From Pagrus major (taxonomy: Eukaryota; Chordata; Actinopteri; Spariformes; Sparidae): a stretch of 64,000 nt of DNA. The DNA lies in assembly GCF_040436345.1 (NCBI RefSeq), contig NC_133223.1, positions 24,120,410-24,184,409 on the forward strand. The letters are read 5' to 3'. The position numbers and the translations under genes were made by a program. Every line of letters begins with the position of its first letter. Positions within the stretch are counted from its first letter, which is position 1. The notes below the pieces were generated by a model. It saw nothing but the letters and a program-made list of their open reading frames with translations, had not been told where the DNA came from and ran no database searches. This document shows positions 1 to 10,052 of the stretch, one piece after another.

Positions 1-850
1 ATCCTTGTCACCACAGTAACACAGCGTCAATGGCATCCTTTGAAAGGAGAGACATCTGTATAAATAAATATATAAATGGCTAAGTAAGTAAATTAATATG
101 CCACTAAATGCACAAAAAAAGAAAATGAATGTAGTCTGTTCATCCTAAGTACATTTTCTGTCTTCTTAGAGTGAGGGACAACGGCACAGCTTGCCTGACG
201 CTATGGCATTTGAGCGTCACATAGAGTAACTGTCTCATGTTTTTGTCTAGTCGGCTCTTCTGATTGGCCTTTTTAGACACCACCGATCGACCTACTTAAG
301 GCAAATATTGGTCGATAATGATCGGTGGCTGATCGATCGGAGCACCCTTATTTCTAGCTGATTTGATTTAAAACTATAGCCCTGTAAAAATAAATATGCA
401 GTTAATAGCCACATACATGATATAAAAAGCCTGAGGCTGAAACTATATCAGGGCATTTTTTTATATTGACTTTTAACTGCTATCAAATGTATAAAAGTTA
501 TTTATAATAAAACCCCCTGATGCCAAACTCACTTTGAAGGTTTTTCACATTTCACGCTACAAAGAATTTGTTCTGCGTAAGAACCAGAATTACTCTATAA
601 ACTGATCCACCAAATATTAACTCAAACAAACGTTGTTTTAGTTACTTCTCTCAGGCGCTACTGCCCGAATTCCCAGCTTGTGTTGAGTCATCAGAGACAG
701 ATGATTTGAACAGAGGACACTGGGAGTGTCAGTCACTCAGCAACAGGATGTTCGCTGCACAACTTACAACTCAAAGGTGTTTCTCTGATGTGACACTGTA
801 TGATCTGCACATATTCAGGGTTACTAACATTTGATGTGAAACTAATTTAA
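1..850. other. 5' flank of OR1, no gene seen
   Basis: No coding sequence is seen. From about 248 on, this is the left part of the OR1/OR2 tandem duplication. It carries a short block around 285-346 rich in GATCGATCGG/CCGATCGACC steps that resembles the end of a hAT-type miniature element, an identification I hold weakly. The last 300 bases before the OR1 start are copied almost unchanged before OR2, so the OR1 promoter probably lies here. No TATA box could be assigned with confidence. Confidence 0.5.
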
Positions 851-1807
851 ATGAATGAAATTGTGCAAGCTGAGATGATGAATAATGTTTCTGTACTTAC
901 ATTTTTTACACTTTCAGGATTAAATTACACAGTGCAACACAGAATCATTCTGTTTGCTCTCACTTTACTTTATTACTTCATCGTTTGGATAGTGAATGTT
1001 GTTGTCATCATAACCATCATTGTGGACCAAAGACTTCATGAGGCTATGTATATTTTCCTGTGTAATCTGTGTATTAATGGACTTTATGGGACAGCAGGCT
1101 TTTACCCCAAATTCTTCAAGGATCTTCTGTCTCCCTTTCATGTCGTGTCTTACGCTGGATGCCTTCTGCAGAGTTTTGTGATATACTCATCATTTGGAAG
1201 TGAATTATCAATTTTAGCTGTAATGGCCTTTGACAGATATGTGGCTATATGTCGGCCGTTAGAGTACCACTCTGTGATGACAAGGCAAAGAATATCTCTG
1301 TTGGTGGCTTTCTCTTGGCTTTTGCCTCTTTATTGCATGTTCAGTAACACAATGACAATTGTTCAATTGAAATTATGTGGCTCACACATACCTAAACTTT
1401 ACTGTTCAAACGCACTAATTGATAAACTGACATGCTCTACCTCTTCAGCACAAGCTAGTGTTCTATTTTTCAACATTGCTATTTACATTTTCCATTTTTT
1501 ATTTCTTTTGTGGACTTATATGTATCTGATCAGTACATGCCTAAAGTCCAAACATGGCAGGAAGAAGTTTATGAACACATGTGTGCCACATTTAGTCTCT
1601 TTAATCAGTTATAGCTTTGCTGTGCTTTTTGATGTAATGTACACACGATATGGTTCGAGTACGTTGTCACAGAGCCTGAAAAACTTCATGGCAATAGAAG
1701 TTCTTTTAATTCCTCCAATAATTAATCCTCTAGTATACGGGTTAAAACTGACCAAAATTCGAAACAGAATTCTTGGTTTTATTCAAGGACAGAAAGAAAG
1801 TGTGTAG
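851..1807 (+). CDS. Odorant receptor OR1 (teleost-type, 7TM GPCR)
   Basis: Rhodopsin-like G-protein-coupled receptor of the odorant receptor family, expected in the plasma membrane of olfactory sensory neurons; the ligand is unknown. Single coding exon, 318 residues from the first ATG. Visible marks: an Asn-Val-Ser glycosylation site near the N-terminus, the TM2 signature LHEAMYIFLCNLC, the end-of-TM3 motif MAFDRYVAIC at 125-134, a TM6-side KFMNTCVPHL, and the TM7 motif PPIINPLVY at 288-296. Cys104 and the Cys176/185/195 group fit the usual extracellular disulfides. Related genes here start at the equivalent of codon 10 (Met-Asn-Asn-Val-Ser), giving exactly 309 residues, so position 878 may be the real start. 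Near-identical tandem twin of the gene at 3009. Subgroup (perhaps delta) is inference. Confidence 0.95.
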   Translation: MNEIVQAEMMNNVSVLTFFTLSGLNYTVQHRIILFALTLLYYFIVWIVNVVVIITIIVDQRLHEAMYIFLCNLCINGLYGTAGFYPKFFKDLLSPFHVVSYAGCLLQSFVIYSSFGSELSILAVMAFDRYVAICRPLEYHSVMTRQRISLLVAFSWLLPLYCMFSNTMTIVQLKLCGSHIPKLYCSNALIDKLTCSTSSAQASVLFFNIAIYIFHFLFLLWTYMYLISTCLKSKHGRKKFMNTCVPHLVSLISYSFAVLFDVMYTRYGSSTLSQSLKNFMAIEVLLIPPIINPLVYGLKLTKIRNRILGFIQGQKESV

Positions 1808-3008
1808 CCAATATATTCAAAATTATATGTGGGATAAAAAGCAGCATACAAACTCCAGTGGCTCGTACTTAATGATCAAAATGTCTTTCTCGTTTGTGTC
1901 CTGATATTTCTTTAATTCATTTTGCTAAAGGCCTCTATCTGTGCAATTTCACTGTAGACACAACATATGTGCTTTAACATTTGCACTATCTGGAGAAAGA
2001 TAGTTGATTGTTGAGTGTCATTCTGAGAAAATTGTCTAGCCAATATATTTAGAAATTATTATTATTTAAAATTTTAAGTGGAATTTAAAAAATGGCATAA
2101 CAACTTAAATGGTTACCTGAAACTGAACCCAAATTTGTACCTGCCTTCAAGTCCACCAGTACCTTTTAGGGGGCACCTTTCTGTTAACTTAATAGATTCT
2201 ACTTCTGTTTTTATTTGCTGCATTAGCTTATTATGTTTTTTTGCCATGTTGGAGTTATGATTATTAATAATTAAGGTTACATTAGCTGTGTCCCGTGTAT
2301 AAAATACTGGACAGCCTCTCTCTAGATTCGGAGATACTCATATTGTTCCTGTTGCTGTGTGAGGGCTGCTTACAGTAAATTTACAAAAAGGAATAAACTG
2401 TCTACTCGGCTCTTCTGATTGGCCTTTATAGACACCACCGATCGACCTACTTAAGGCAAATATTGGTCGATAATGATCGTTGGCTGATCGATCGGAGCAC
2501 CCTTATTTCTAGCTGATTTGATTTAAAACTATAGCCCTGCAAAAATAAATATGCAGTTAATGGCCACATACATGATATAAAAAGCCTGAGGATGAAACTA
2601 TATCAGGGCATTTTTTTATATTTACTTTTAACTGCTATCAAATGTATAAAAGTTATTTATAATAAAACCCCCTGATGCCAAACTCACTTTGAGGGTTTTT
2701 CACATTTCACGCTACAAAGAATTTGTTCTGCATAAGAACCAGAATTACTCTATAAACTGATCCACCAAATATTAACTCAAACAAACTTTGTTTCAGTTAC
2801 TTCTCTCAGGCGCTACTGCCCGAATTCCCAGTTTGTGTTGAGTCATCAGAGACAGATGATTTGAACAGAGGGACACTGGGAGTGTCAGAGTCACTCAGCA
2901 ACAGGATGTTCGCTGCACAACTTACAACTCAAAGGTGTTTCTCTGATGTGACACTGTATGATCTGCACATATTCAGGGTTACTAACATTTGATGTGAAAC
3001 TAATTTAA
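1808..3008. other. OR1-OR2 spacer
   Basis: No gene seen. It contains the 3' flank shared by OR1-OR5 (from 1831, beginning GGGATAAAAAGCAGCATAC), which breaks off at about 2027. Then come about 370 bases of unique AT-rich sequence, and from about 2403 the duplicated promoter side of OR2. A 60-codon open frame at 2078 looks random. Confidence 0.6.
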
Positions 3009-3965
3009 ATGAATGAAATTGTGCAAGCTGAGATGATGAATAATGTTTCTGTACTTAAATTTTTTACACTTTCAGGATTAAATTACACAGTGCAACACAG
3101 AATCATTCTGTTTGCTCTCACTTTACTTTATTATTTAATCATTTGGATAGTGAATGTTGTTGTCATCATAACCATCATTGTGGACCAAAGACTTCATGAG
3201 GCTATGTATATTTTCCTGTGTAATCTGTGTATTAATGGACTTTATGGGACAGCAGGCTTTTACCCCAAATTCTTCAAGGATCTTCTGTCTCCCTTTCATG
3301 TTGTGTCTTACGCCGGATGCCTTCTGCAGAGTTTTGTGATATACTCATCAACTGGAAGTGAATTATCAATTTTAGCTGTAATGTCCTTTGACAGATATGT
3401 GGCTATATGTCGGCCATTAGAGTACCACTCTGTGATGACAAGGCAAAGAATATCTCTGTTGGTTGCTTTCTCTTGGCTTTTGCCTCTTTATTGCATGTTC
3501 AGTAACACAATGACAATTGTTCAATTGAAATTATGTGGCTCACACATACCTAAACTTTACTGTTCAAACGCACTAATTGATAAACTGGCATGCTCTACCT
3601 CTTTAGCAAATGCTAGCGTTCTATTTTTCAGCATTGCTATTTACATTGTCCATGTGTTGTTTCTTTTGTGGACTTATATGTATCTGATCAGTACATGCCT
3701 AAAATCCAAACATGGCAGGAAGAAGTTTATGAACACATGTGTGCCACATTTAGTCTCTTTAATCAGTTATAGCTTTGCTGCCCTTTTTGATGTAATGTAC
3801 ACACGATATGGTTCGAGTATGTTATCACAGAGCCTGAAAAACTTCATGGCAATAGAATTTCTCTTAATTCCTCCAATAATTAATCCTCTAGTATACGGGT
3901 TAAAACTGACCAAAATTCGAAACAGAATTCTTGGTTTTATTCAAGGACAGAAAGAAAGTGTGTAG
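3009..3965 (+). CDS. Odorant receptor OR2 (tandem twin of OR1)
   Basis: Single-exon 7TM odorant receptor, 318 residues from the first ATG, or 309 if translation starts at 3036 like its relatives. It differs from OR1 at only a few residues. These include Ser instead of Ala in the TM3-end motif (MSFDRYVAIC), Thr for Phe at the position 'YSS-x-GSELS' before it, and several changes in the TM5 region (residues 194-217). The TM7 motif PPIINPLVYG and the tail are unchanged. The reading frame is intact and nothing suggests a pseudogene. It lies in the second copy of a 2.16-kb tandem unit, with the same upstream 600 bases as OR1, so expression control is likely shared or very similar. Confidence 0.95.
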   Translation: MNEIVQAEMMNNVSVLKFFTLSGLNYTVQHRIILFALTLLYYLIIWIVNVVVIITIIVDQRLHEAMYIFLCNLCINGLYGTAGFYPKFFKDLLSPFHVVSYAGCLLQSFVIYSSTGSELSILAVMSFDRYVAICRPLEYHSVMTRQRISLLVAFSWLLPLYCMFSNTMTIVQLKLCGSHIPKLYCSNALIDKLACSTSLANASVLFFSIAIYIVHVLFLLWTYMYLISTCLKSKHGRKKFMNTCVPHLVSLISYSFAALFDVMYTRYGSSMLSQSLKNFMAIEFLLIPPIINPLVYGLKLTKIRNRILGFIQGQKESV

Positions 3966-4146
3966 CCAATATATTCAAAATTATATGTGGGATAAAAAGC
4001 AGCATACAAACTCCAGTGGCTCGTACTTAATGATCAAAATGTCTTTCTCGTTTGTGTCCTGATATTTCTTTAATTCATTTTGCTAAAGGCCTCTATCTGT
4101 GCAATTTCACTGTAGACACAACATATGTGCTTTAACATTTGCACTA

Positions 4147-4296
4147 TCTGGAGAAAGATAGTTGATTGTTGAGTGTCATTCTGAGGTCATCAAATACAGA
4201 CACTTTGGGTTAAAATTTCAGGCCGAATACCGACCCAAGGCGTTGATATATGACAACCTGGGAATGTGAGTCAATAATCAACTATCTTTCTCCAGA
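4147..4296. mobile_element. 150-bp inverted-repeat element (MITE-like), copy 1
   Basis: Flanked by near-perfect inverted termini of about 21 bases: TCTGGAGAAAGATAGTTGAT at the left and its complement ending ACTATCTTTCTCCAGA at the right. The interior is about 100 bases with no coding capacity. No clear target-site duplication was found. Other copies sit at the same place downstream of OR3, OR4 and OR5, so copies spread by segmental duplication rather than by fresh jumps. Confidence 0.7.
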
Positions 4297-4919
4297 ATTG
4301 CCTTCCCTACTTTTGCTTGGTCCACTCCTCTTCGTACTCTTCATGCTTCCCCTTGGTAACATCATATGCCGTCATGGTCTCCGCTTCCACTCCAATTTGT
4401 CAGGTTCGTCTGCAGGTGAGTTAGTGTGAAATGATTCAGGTGTGTTTTCACTCCACTGTCCACACCGGAGCCGCTGCAGCTGCACGCTCGTTAAATACAG
4501 TAAGCATTAGCTTAGCTTTAGCTACTAGCCGCTAACTTTACTCCCTATAGGCGTCCACGTTAACCGGAGCTGCGACCTCAGTTTGTCATATTTCACCGAT
4601 AAGGAGAGAAATCACTGAAAGATAGAGCAACAAGTCCTGAGTGCTGCTGTATTTCATTCAATCTGTGGAAAACTACAACACCGTTCAATATTGTCTGTTT
4701 TCAAGCATCGGTTTGCAATGCAGGACAACAGCAGGACTTTAAAAATTAAAGTCTTAATGTCTGAGAGCAAAACCAGTGGGAACAAACGACTCATTTCTGT
4801 TTCTGTGCTCCGGTGCTGAGTACAGTGAAATTGGCTGGACTCATTTTGAACCAGACTGCGGTGCTGAAAGTCTCAGGAAATGTAAAATTAAATGAAAGTC
4901 CTTTTTTTAAATCTTAGCT

Positions 4920-5262
4920 CAGCTGATATCTCTGAGCACAGTGGCACAAAACATTAAACCTGATGTGAAACTAGTAATAAACACAACACAGTGTCAGAAA
5001 ATAAATATAATAGTTGGTTATAATTTCTTAGAGCACATGGTGATGTCTTCAAATGTCATATTTTGTCTGATCAACAGTCCAAAATCCAAATATATTCAGT
5101 TTACTATCACGTATGACACAAAAAAGCTTAAAATCCTCCGATTTGAGAAGCTACAACAAATACATTTTGGCATTTTTCCTTATTTGGTTATCAAAATAGT
5201 TGCTGATTGATTTTCTGTCAGTTGACTAATCAATTAATCATTTCAGCTCATCCTGTTTTCAG
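4920..5262. mobile_element. Decayed hAT-type MITE-like repeat
   Basis: Contains the wording of a very common teleost miniature element: 'gtcagaaaata', 'gatgtcttcaaatgtc', 'ttcagtttactatca', 'gagaagct', 'atcaaaatagttgctgatt', 'gactaatcaattaatca'. A better-preserved relative lies at 51399. Terminal repeats are too worn to place exact ends. Confidence 0.5.
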
Positions 5263-5675
5263 CAGAAGGAAGTAAGTGAACATAAACAATGTCAGAAAAT
5301 AGTTGGATATGTCTGGGATGGTAATTGGGATGGATGGATATACTATGTGCCTAGCAAGAGCCATGTATCTACTTGCACACAGAAATTCTAGTGTCAAAAC
5401 GCTCCAAAAAGCGTAATTTGCATATTAAAATCACTAAAATTTGGATGGACCCCCCTACCTTGGTTTGGTTTCGGACCTTGTCACCTTTTTCACTCTCAGG
5501 AGTTTGCAGGTCTGATAAAATTAGGCATAATGTGTTAATTCACAATAGGAGATATGTTGTTACCTAACAGTTTTGGTGTAAAAAGCCTGCATATATCGGT
5601 ATCGGGTGATATCGGTATTGGAAATTAAGAGTTGGACAATATCGGATATCGGCAGAAAAGCCAATATCGAGCATC

Positions 5676-6310
5676 CCTAGTTACTACTTCTGTATCTCTT
5701 GCCCGATGGCAGCAGGGTGAACAGCCTATGGCTGGGGTGGGTGTTGTCTTTTAGTATCCTTTGGGCTCTGTGCAGACATCTCACTTCACTAATATCACCG
5801 ATGCTCGGTAAATGGGTACAAATGATGTTCTGGGCAGTTTTAATCACCTGCTGTGGAGCCTTCTCTTCCTCTTCATGAACCATGCCAGTTTGTTATGTAC
5901 TGTTTATAATGTCAGAATGCTTTGTATTACTCCTCTGTAAAGGTTTACAAGAATTTGGCTCTGGAATTTAAGTTTTTTAATTCTCACTGACTCATTCACT
6001 CCCAAGTAGTCAAATACAGCAGCTTAGTCTGGTTCACTGTGATGCTGATTCCCAGGAACCATAAACTGTAATTATTTCTGAAATCAACCATCAGCTCCTT
6101 GGTTTTGCAGACGCTGAGCAGTTGATTGTTCTCAATGCACCATTCTGCAAGAATGTTGATTTCCAACCATTAATCTCATCGTTGTTTGTAATGTGACCGA
6201 TGATTAAGGTGTCGTCTGCATACTTCACAGTAGAGTTCTCATGATGTTATTTGTGAAGTACTCAAACCCAGAGTGTTAATTTTCCAATCAGTTTCATGAG
6301 AATGTATTGA
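5676..6310 (-). mobile_element. Rex1-like LINE fragment, 3' half, decayed
   Basis: On the minus strand two pieces of LINE protein are legible: KTKELMVDFRN (RT thumb side, around 6095-6130) and the C-terminal stretch 'SHRLFTLLPSGKRYRSSN' (around 5680-5740), preceded by 'VIKTAQNIICTHLPSIGDI'. Those are typical of Rex1/Babar-type non-LTR elements of fish; the clade name is from memory. The fragment is broken by stops and internal loss and has no full domain. Confidence 0.65.
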
Positions 6311-6529
6311 ATCTTGAGTTTAATCAACAACATCTAGACTAACAACTAAAACAAACTAGAATAGCCACATCACGGTTGCATGCCTCTGTGCACCAATCAA
6401 GTTGCTGTTCCCGAATTGTGGCGTTAAATAATGACCAGAACATTTTTTTTACAAAATATAATGATGTCACAGTGTATTTAACCTCTGACCTTTTGGATAT
6501 CAAATGTCACAATTAATCATTTTATCCTA

Positions 6530-6725
6530 TTTGTGAGGTCACACACTGACCTTGACCTTTGGCCACCAAATTCTAATCAGCTCATCCTTGAGTCCAAGTT
6601 GACATTTTTACCAAATCTGAAGAAAGTCCCTCATCGCGTTCTTGAGATATCGTGTGCACAAGAATGGGACGGACGGACAGCCCCAAAACATAATACCCCC
6701 AGCCACGGCTATCACCAGTGGAGGC
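6530..6725. repeat. Common teleost interspersed repeat
   Basis: Recognisable wording 'accttgacctttggccacc', 'tcttgagatatcg', 'gggacggacggacagcccca', 'ccacggctatcacc', which recurs in many fish genomes. A shorter piece reappears at 14745-14812 and a fragment at about 8600-8640. Class unknown to me; no coding content. Confidence 0.5.
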
Positions 6726-6889
6726 ATGAGAAACAGAAAGACAGGAAGAGATTCTATGCATTTGTAGCAGTTTTATACAATTTAACATTGTGACCGCCTG
6801 CAGAGGAAAGGCTAAATAAAAGTACAGTTCTACAGGATATGTATCTGGGTACATATCCTGCATTTCAACAAATATTTTTTTAGAAAATG

Positions 6890-7204
6890 AAATGAATGTC
6901 TTGAGTATACACAATTAATTTAAATGTAATATTTTAAGTGCTTTAATAATTATGAATTTATCTAGTTTTAACATGAATAAGACTTTTCTGCGTCAGACTT
7001 TTATTCCCCCCTTGTCTCAAGAGTCAATGTTTAGCATATTGCTATGCTAAAAGAGAAAATAGAGTTTGAATTCCTCTGTGTTTTGTTGTTGTGGCAAAAG
7101 CTGTTACTAATATAAGTTGTAAAGGCAAACGCCCTGTACTCATATGACCATTTATGCTGTGAGACGGTGGAAGAAGAATTTGACAAGACGGGTGTTCTCT
7201 GATA
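6890..7204 (+). promoter_or_regulatory. Conserved upstream block of OR3
   Basis: About 300 bases directly before the start codon are shared with OR4-OR7. The block has several TAAT-type homeodomain cores (as in TTATAATTATGAATTTATC), a conserved GTCTCAAGAGTC box and the invariant stretch before the ATG (GAGACGGTGG...TGTTCTCTGATA). Unlike the other copies it lacks the TTGTTGTTGTAG acceptor-like sequence (TGTGGC here). Promoter role is inference. Confidence 0.45.
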
Positions 7205-8134
7205 ATGGATAATGTTTCTATTGTAAGAATTTTTATTCTAACAGGGTTAAATGAGACAAATAATTACAGAGTAGTTCTCTTCCCACTCACTTTACTGTAT
7301 TACTGTATGATTTTGTTTTTCAATATGACTATCATCATGGTCATCATTTTGGATAAAAACCTGCATGAACCTATGTATATTTTATTGTGCAGTTTTTGCA
7401 TTAATGGACTTTATGGGACCGCAGGTTTCTACCCTAAATTCATCTTTGATCTACTGTCTTCTTCTCATGAAATCTCATATGAAGCATGTCTCCTACAGGC
7501 TTTTGTCATGTACTCTTCTATTTGCAATGATTTGTCTATTCTTGCCGTCATGGCGTACGACAGATATCTGGCTATATGTCGACCGCTGCACTACCACTCT
7601 TTCATGACTAAGAGGAGGGTCTGTCAGATGGTGTGTTTCTCCTGGATAACACCTTTGTGCATCTTTTCCAACAATATTGTGCTGACGTCAAGACTCAGAT
7701 TGTGCAGTACAAACATGAAAAAAATTGTATGTTTGAATTGGATAATTGTTAAACTTGCATGCCCTGACGCTAACACTATTCCAAACAATATAACTGCATA
7801 TTTTACAATTTTCTTGTATGTGTCTCATGGGTTTTTCGTCATTTGGACTTATATGCATCTCATCAAAACTTCTGTGAGGTCCAAAGATGACAGAGTAAAG
7901 TTTATGCAGACATGCGTGCCCCATTTAGCCTCTTTAACTACATTTGTAGTTATAATAGTTTTTGATTTTATGTCCAAGCGATTTGGCTCCACAGATTTGC
8001 CTCAAAGCCTTCAAAACTTCATCTCTATAGAATTTCTGCTCATTCCTCCTGTTTTGAATCCTCTGATATATGGATTCAAACTGACCAAAATACGACACAG
8101 AATTCTGGGTTTTGTTTATGTTCAAAGAAAATGA
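7205..8134 (+). CDS. Odorant receptor OR3
   Basis: Single-exon odorant receptor of 309 residues, start Met-Asp-Asn-Val-Ser. Visible: N-terminal glycosylation sites (NVS, NET), TM2 signature LHEPMYILLCSFC, Cys95 for the conserved disulfide, TM3-end MAYDRYLAICRPLHY (116-130), second-loop Cys167/176/186, TM6 start KFMQTCVPHL, TM7 PPVLNPLIYG (281-290) and a short basic tail. It differs from OR4 and OR5 mainly in TM4 to TM5 (around 155-197) and has Ser-Lys-Arg-Phe at 257-260 where the sisters have Tyr-Met/Leu-Arg-Phe. Intact frame. First gene of the OR3-OR7 subfamily; ligand unknown. Confidence 0.95.
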   Translation: MDNVSIVRIFILTGLNETNNYRVVLFPLTLLYYCMILFFNMTIIMVIILDKNLHEPMYILLCSFCINGLYGTAGFYPKFIFDLLSSSHEISYEACLLQAFVMYSSICNDLSILAVMAYDRYLAICRPLHYHSFMTKRRVCQMVCFSWITPLCIFSNNIVLTSRLRLCSTNMKKIVCLNWIIVKLACPDANTIPNNITAYFTIFLYVSHGFFVIWTYMHLIKTSVRSKDDRVKFMQTCVPHLASLTTFVVIIVFDFMSKRFGSTDLPQSLQNFISIEFLLIPPVLNPLIYGFKLTKIRHRILGFVYVQRK

Positions 8135-8426
8135 CCTCTTTCTCAAAGTTTTGACAAAGATCAAAAGTTTTCTTTACTATATATTGTGATTTCTGGGTTA
8201 AGGTTTGTGTTTCTACGTGACTGATGAAAACAGATTTCAGTATATGTTGACCAACAAAACATTTAACTGGGATAAAAAGCAGCATACTAACTCCAGTGGC
8301 TCAGACTTCATGATCAGAATGTCTTTCTCGTTTGTGTCCTGATACTTCTTTAATTCATTATGCTAAAGGCCTCAATCTGTGCAATTTCACTGCAGACACA
8401 GCATATGTGCTTTAACATTTGCACTA

Positions 8427-8557
8427 TCTGGAGAAAGATAGTTGATTGTTGAGTGTCATTCTGAGATCGTCAAATACAGACGCTTTGGGTTAAAATTTCA
8501 GGCCGAATACTGACCCAAGGCGTTGATATATGACAACCTGGGAATGTCTTTCTCCAG
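8427..8557. mobile_element. Inverted-repeat element, copy 2 (shortened)
   Basis: Same element as at 4147, but about 19 bases are missing just inside the right end, so the right terminal repeat is cut to TCTTTCTCCAGA. The unique sequence that follows differs from the other copies. Confidence 0.6.
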
Positions 8558-8794
8558 AATAGCCAATAATGACAAGAACATTTTTTTTTACAAAATCTAT
8601 CACCAGCGTGGAAGCATAAGAAACAGAAAGACAGGAAGAGATTCTATGCATTTGTAGCAGTTTTAAACAGTTTAACATTGTGACCGCCTGCAGAGGAAAG
8701 GCTAAATAAAAGTACAGTTCTACAGGATATGTATCTGGGTACATATCCTGCATTTCAACAAATATTTTTTTAGGAAATTAAATGAATGTCTTGA

Positions 8795-9122
8795 GTATGC
8801 ACAATTAATTTACATGTAATATTTTAAGTACTTATAATTATGAATTTGTCTAGTTTTAACATGAATAAGACTTTTCTGTGTCAGACTTTTTTTCCCCTCT
8901 TGTCTCAAGAGTCAATGTTGATGCTGGCCAAACTAATGAGCTGGTTATTTTTGATAAGTGCTATGCTAGAAGAGAAAACAGAGTTTGAATTCCTCTGTGT
9001 TTTGTTGTTGTAGCCAAGCTGTTACTAATAGAACGTGTAAAGGCAAACACCCTGTACTCATATGACCATTTATGCTGTGAGACGGTGGAAGAAGCATTTG
9101 ACAAGACGGGTGTTCTCTGATA
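8795..9122 (+). promoter_or_regulatory. Conserved upstream block of OR4
   Basis: Counterpart of the block before OR3. It includes GTCTCAAGAGTC, CAAACTAATGAGCTGG (homeodomain-type TAAT core), and CTGTGTTTTGTTGTTGTAG, which reads as a splice acceptor for a 5' UTR intron about 95 bases before the ATG. Promoter and intron are inference from conservation. Confidence 0.45.
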
Positions 9123-10052
9123 ATGGATAACGTTTCTGTTGTAAGAATTTTTATTCTAACAGGGTTAAATGAGACAAATAATTACAGAGTAGCTCTCTTC
9201 ACACTCACTTTACTGTATTACTGTATGATTTTGTTTTTCAATATGACTATCATCATGATCATAATTTTGGATAAAACCCTGCATGAACCTATGTATATTT
9301 TATTGTGCAGTTTTTGCATTAATGGACTTTATGGGACCGCAGGTTTCTACCCTAAATTCATCTTTGATCTACTGTCTTCTTCTCATGAAATCTCATATGA
9401 AGCATGTCTCCTACAGGCTTTTGTCATGTACTCTTCTGCTTGCAGTGATTTGTCTATTCTAGCCGTCATGGCGTACGACAGATATCTGGCTATATGTCGA
9501 CCACTGCACTACCACTCTTTCATGACTAAGAGGAGGGTCTGTCAGATGGTGTGTTTCTCCTGGATAACACCTTTGTGCATCTTCTCCATCAGTGTTGTGC
9601 TGACGTCAAGACTCAGATTGTGCAGTACAGCTATGAAAAAAATTCTATGTGTGAATTGGATAATTATTAAACTTGCATGCCCTGACGCTAACACAGCTCC
9701 AAACAATATAATTGCATATTTTACAATTTTCTTGTATGTGTCTCATGGGTTTTTCGTCATTTGGACTTATATGCATCTCATCATAACTTCTGTGAGGTCC
9801 AAAGATGACAGAGTAAAGTTTATGCAGACATGTGTGCCCCATTTAGCCTCTTTAACTACATTTGTAGCTATAATAGTTTTTGATTTTATGTACTTGCGAT
9901 TTGGCTCCACAGATTTGCCTCAAAGCCTTCAAAACTTCATCTCTATAGAATTTCTGCTCATTCCTCCTGTTTTGAATCCTCTGATATATGGATTTAAACT
10001 GACCAAAATACGACACAGAATTCTGGGTTTTGTTTATGTTCAAAGAAAATGA
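9123..10052 (+). CDS. Odorant receptor OR4
   Basis: Single-exon odorant receptor, 309 residues, same architecture and start as OR3: TM2 LHEPMYILLCSFC, MAYDRYLAICRPLHY at 116-130, KFMQTCVPHL, and PPVLNPLIYG at 281-290. Distinctive residues lie in TM4/second loop (Ser-Ile-Ser-Val-Val around 155-159, Ala170, Leu175) and in Tyr-Leu-Arg-Phe at 257-260. The TM2-TM4 nucleotide sequence around 9477-9572 is identical to OR8, which suggests a shared conversion tract. Intact frame; upstream block and 3' flank match OR5, its duplicate. Confidence 0.95.
   Translation: MDNVSVVRIFILTGLNETNNYRVALFTLTLLYYCMILFFNMTIIMIIILDKTLHEPMYILLCSFCINGLYGTAGFYPKFIFDLLSSSHEISYEACLLQAFVMYSSACSDLSILAVMAYDRYLAICRPLHYHSFMTKRRVCQMVCFSWITPLCIFSISVVLTSRLRLCSTAMKKILCVNWIIIKLACPDANTAPNNIIAYFTIFLYVSHGFFVIWTYMHLIITSVRSKDDRVKFMQTCVPHLASLTTFVAIIVFDFMYLRFGSTDLPQSLQNFISIEFLLIPPVLNPLIYGFKLTKIRHRILGFVYVQRK

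Larger units (their letters stand above)
248..4185. repeat. Tandem segmental duplication carrying OR1 and OR2
   Basis: The stretch 248-2027 recurs at about 2403-4185 with small indels, a period of about 2.16 kb. It covers about 600 bases of upstream sequence, the whole receptor gene and about 220 bases of 3' flank. The downstream copy runs on into a small inverted-repeat element that the upstream copy loses at about 2027. The two copies are nearly identical by eye, so the duplication is recent relative to the split from OR3-OR8. Confidence 0.9.
3966..7204. other. OR2-OR3 spacer, repeat-rich
   Basis: No gene seen. From left to right: the shared OR 3' flank (3989-4296), unique sequence to about 4900, a decayed hAT-type MITE-like piece (about 4920-5260), a short TATCGG-rich MITE end (5588-5688), Rex1-like LINE remains on the minus strand (5676-6310), a common teleost repeat (6530-6725), then the OR3 promoter block. 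The 89-codon frame at 4941 is inside the MITE-like piece. Confidence 0.6.
8135..9122. other. OR3-OR4 spacer
   Basis: No gene seen. Holds the shared OR 3' flank (8269-8557), a fragment of the common repeat, the block around 8640-8770 (CCTGCAGAGGAAAGGCTAAA...) that also precedes OR3 and OR5, then the OR4 promoter block (8795-9122). Confidence 0.6.
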
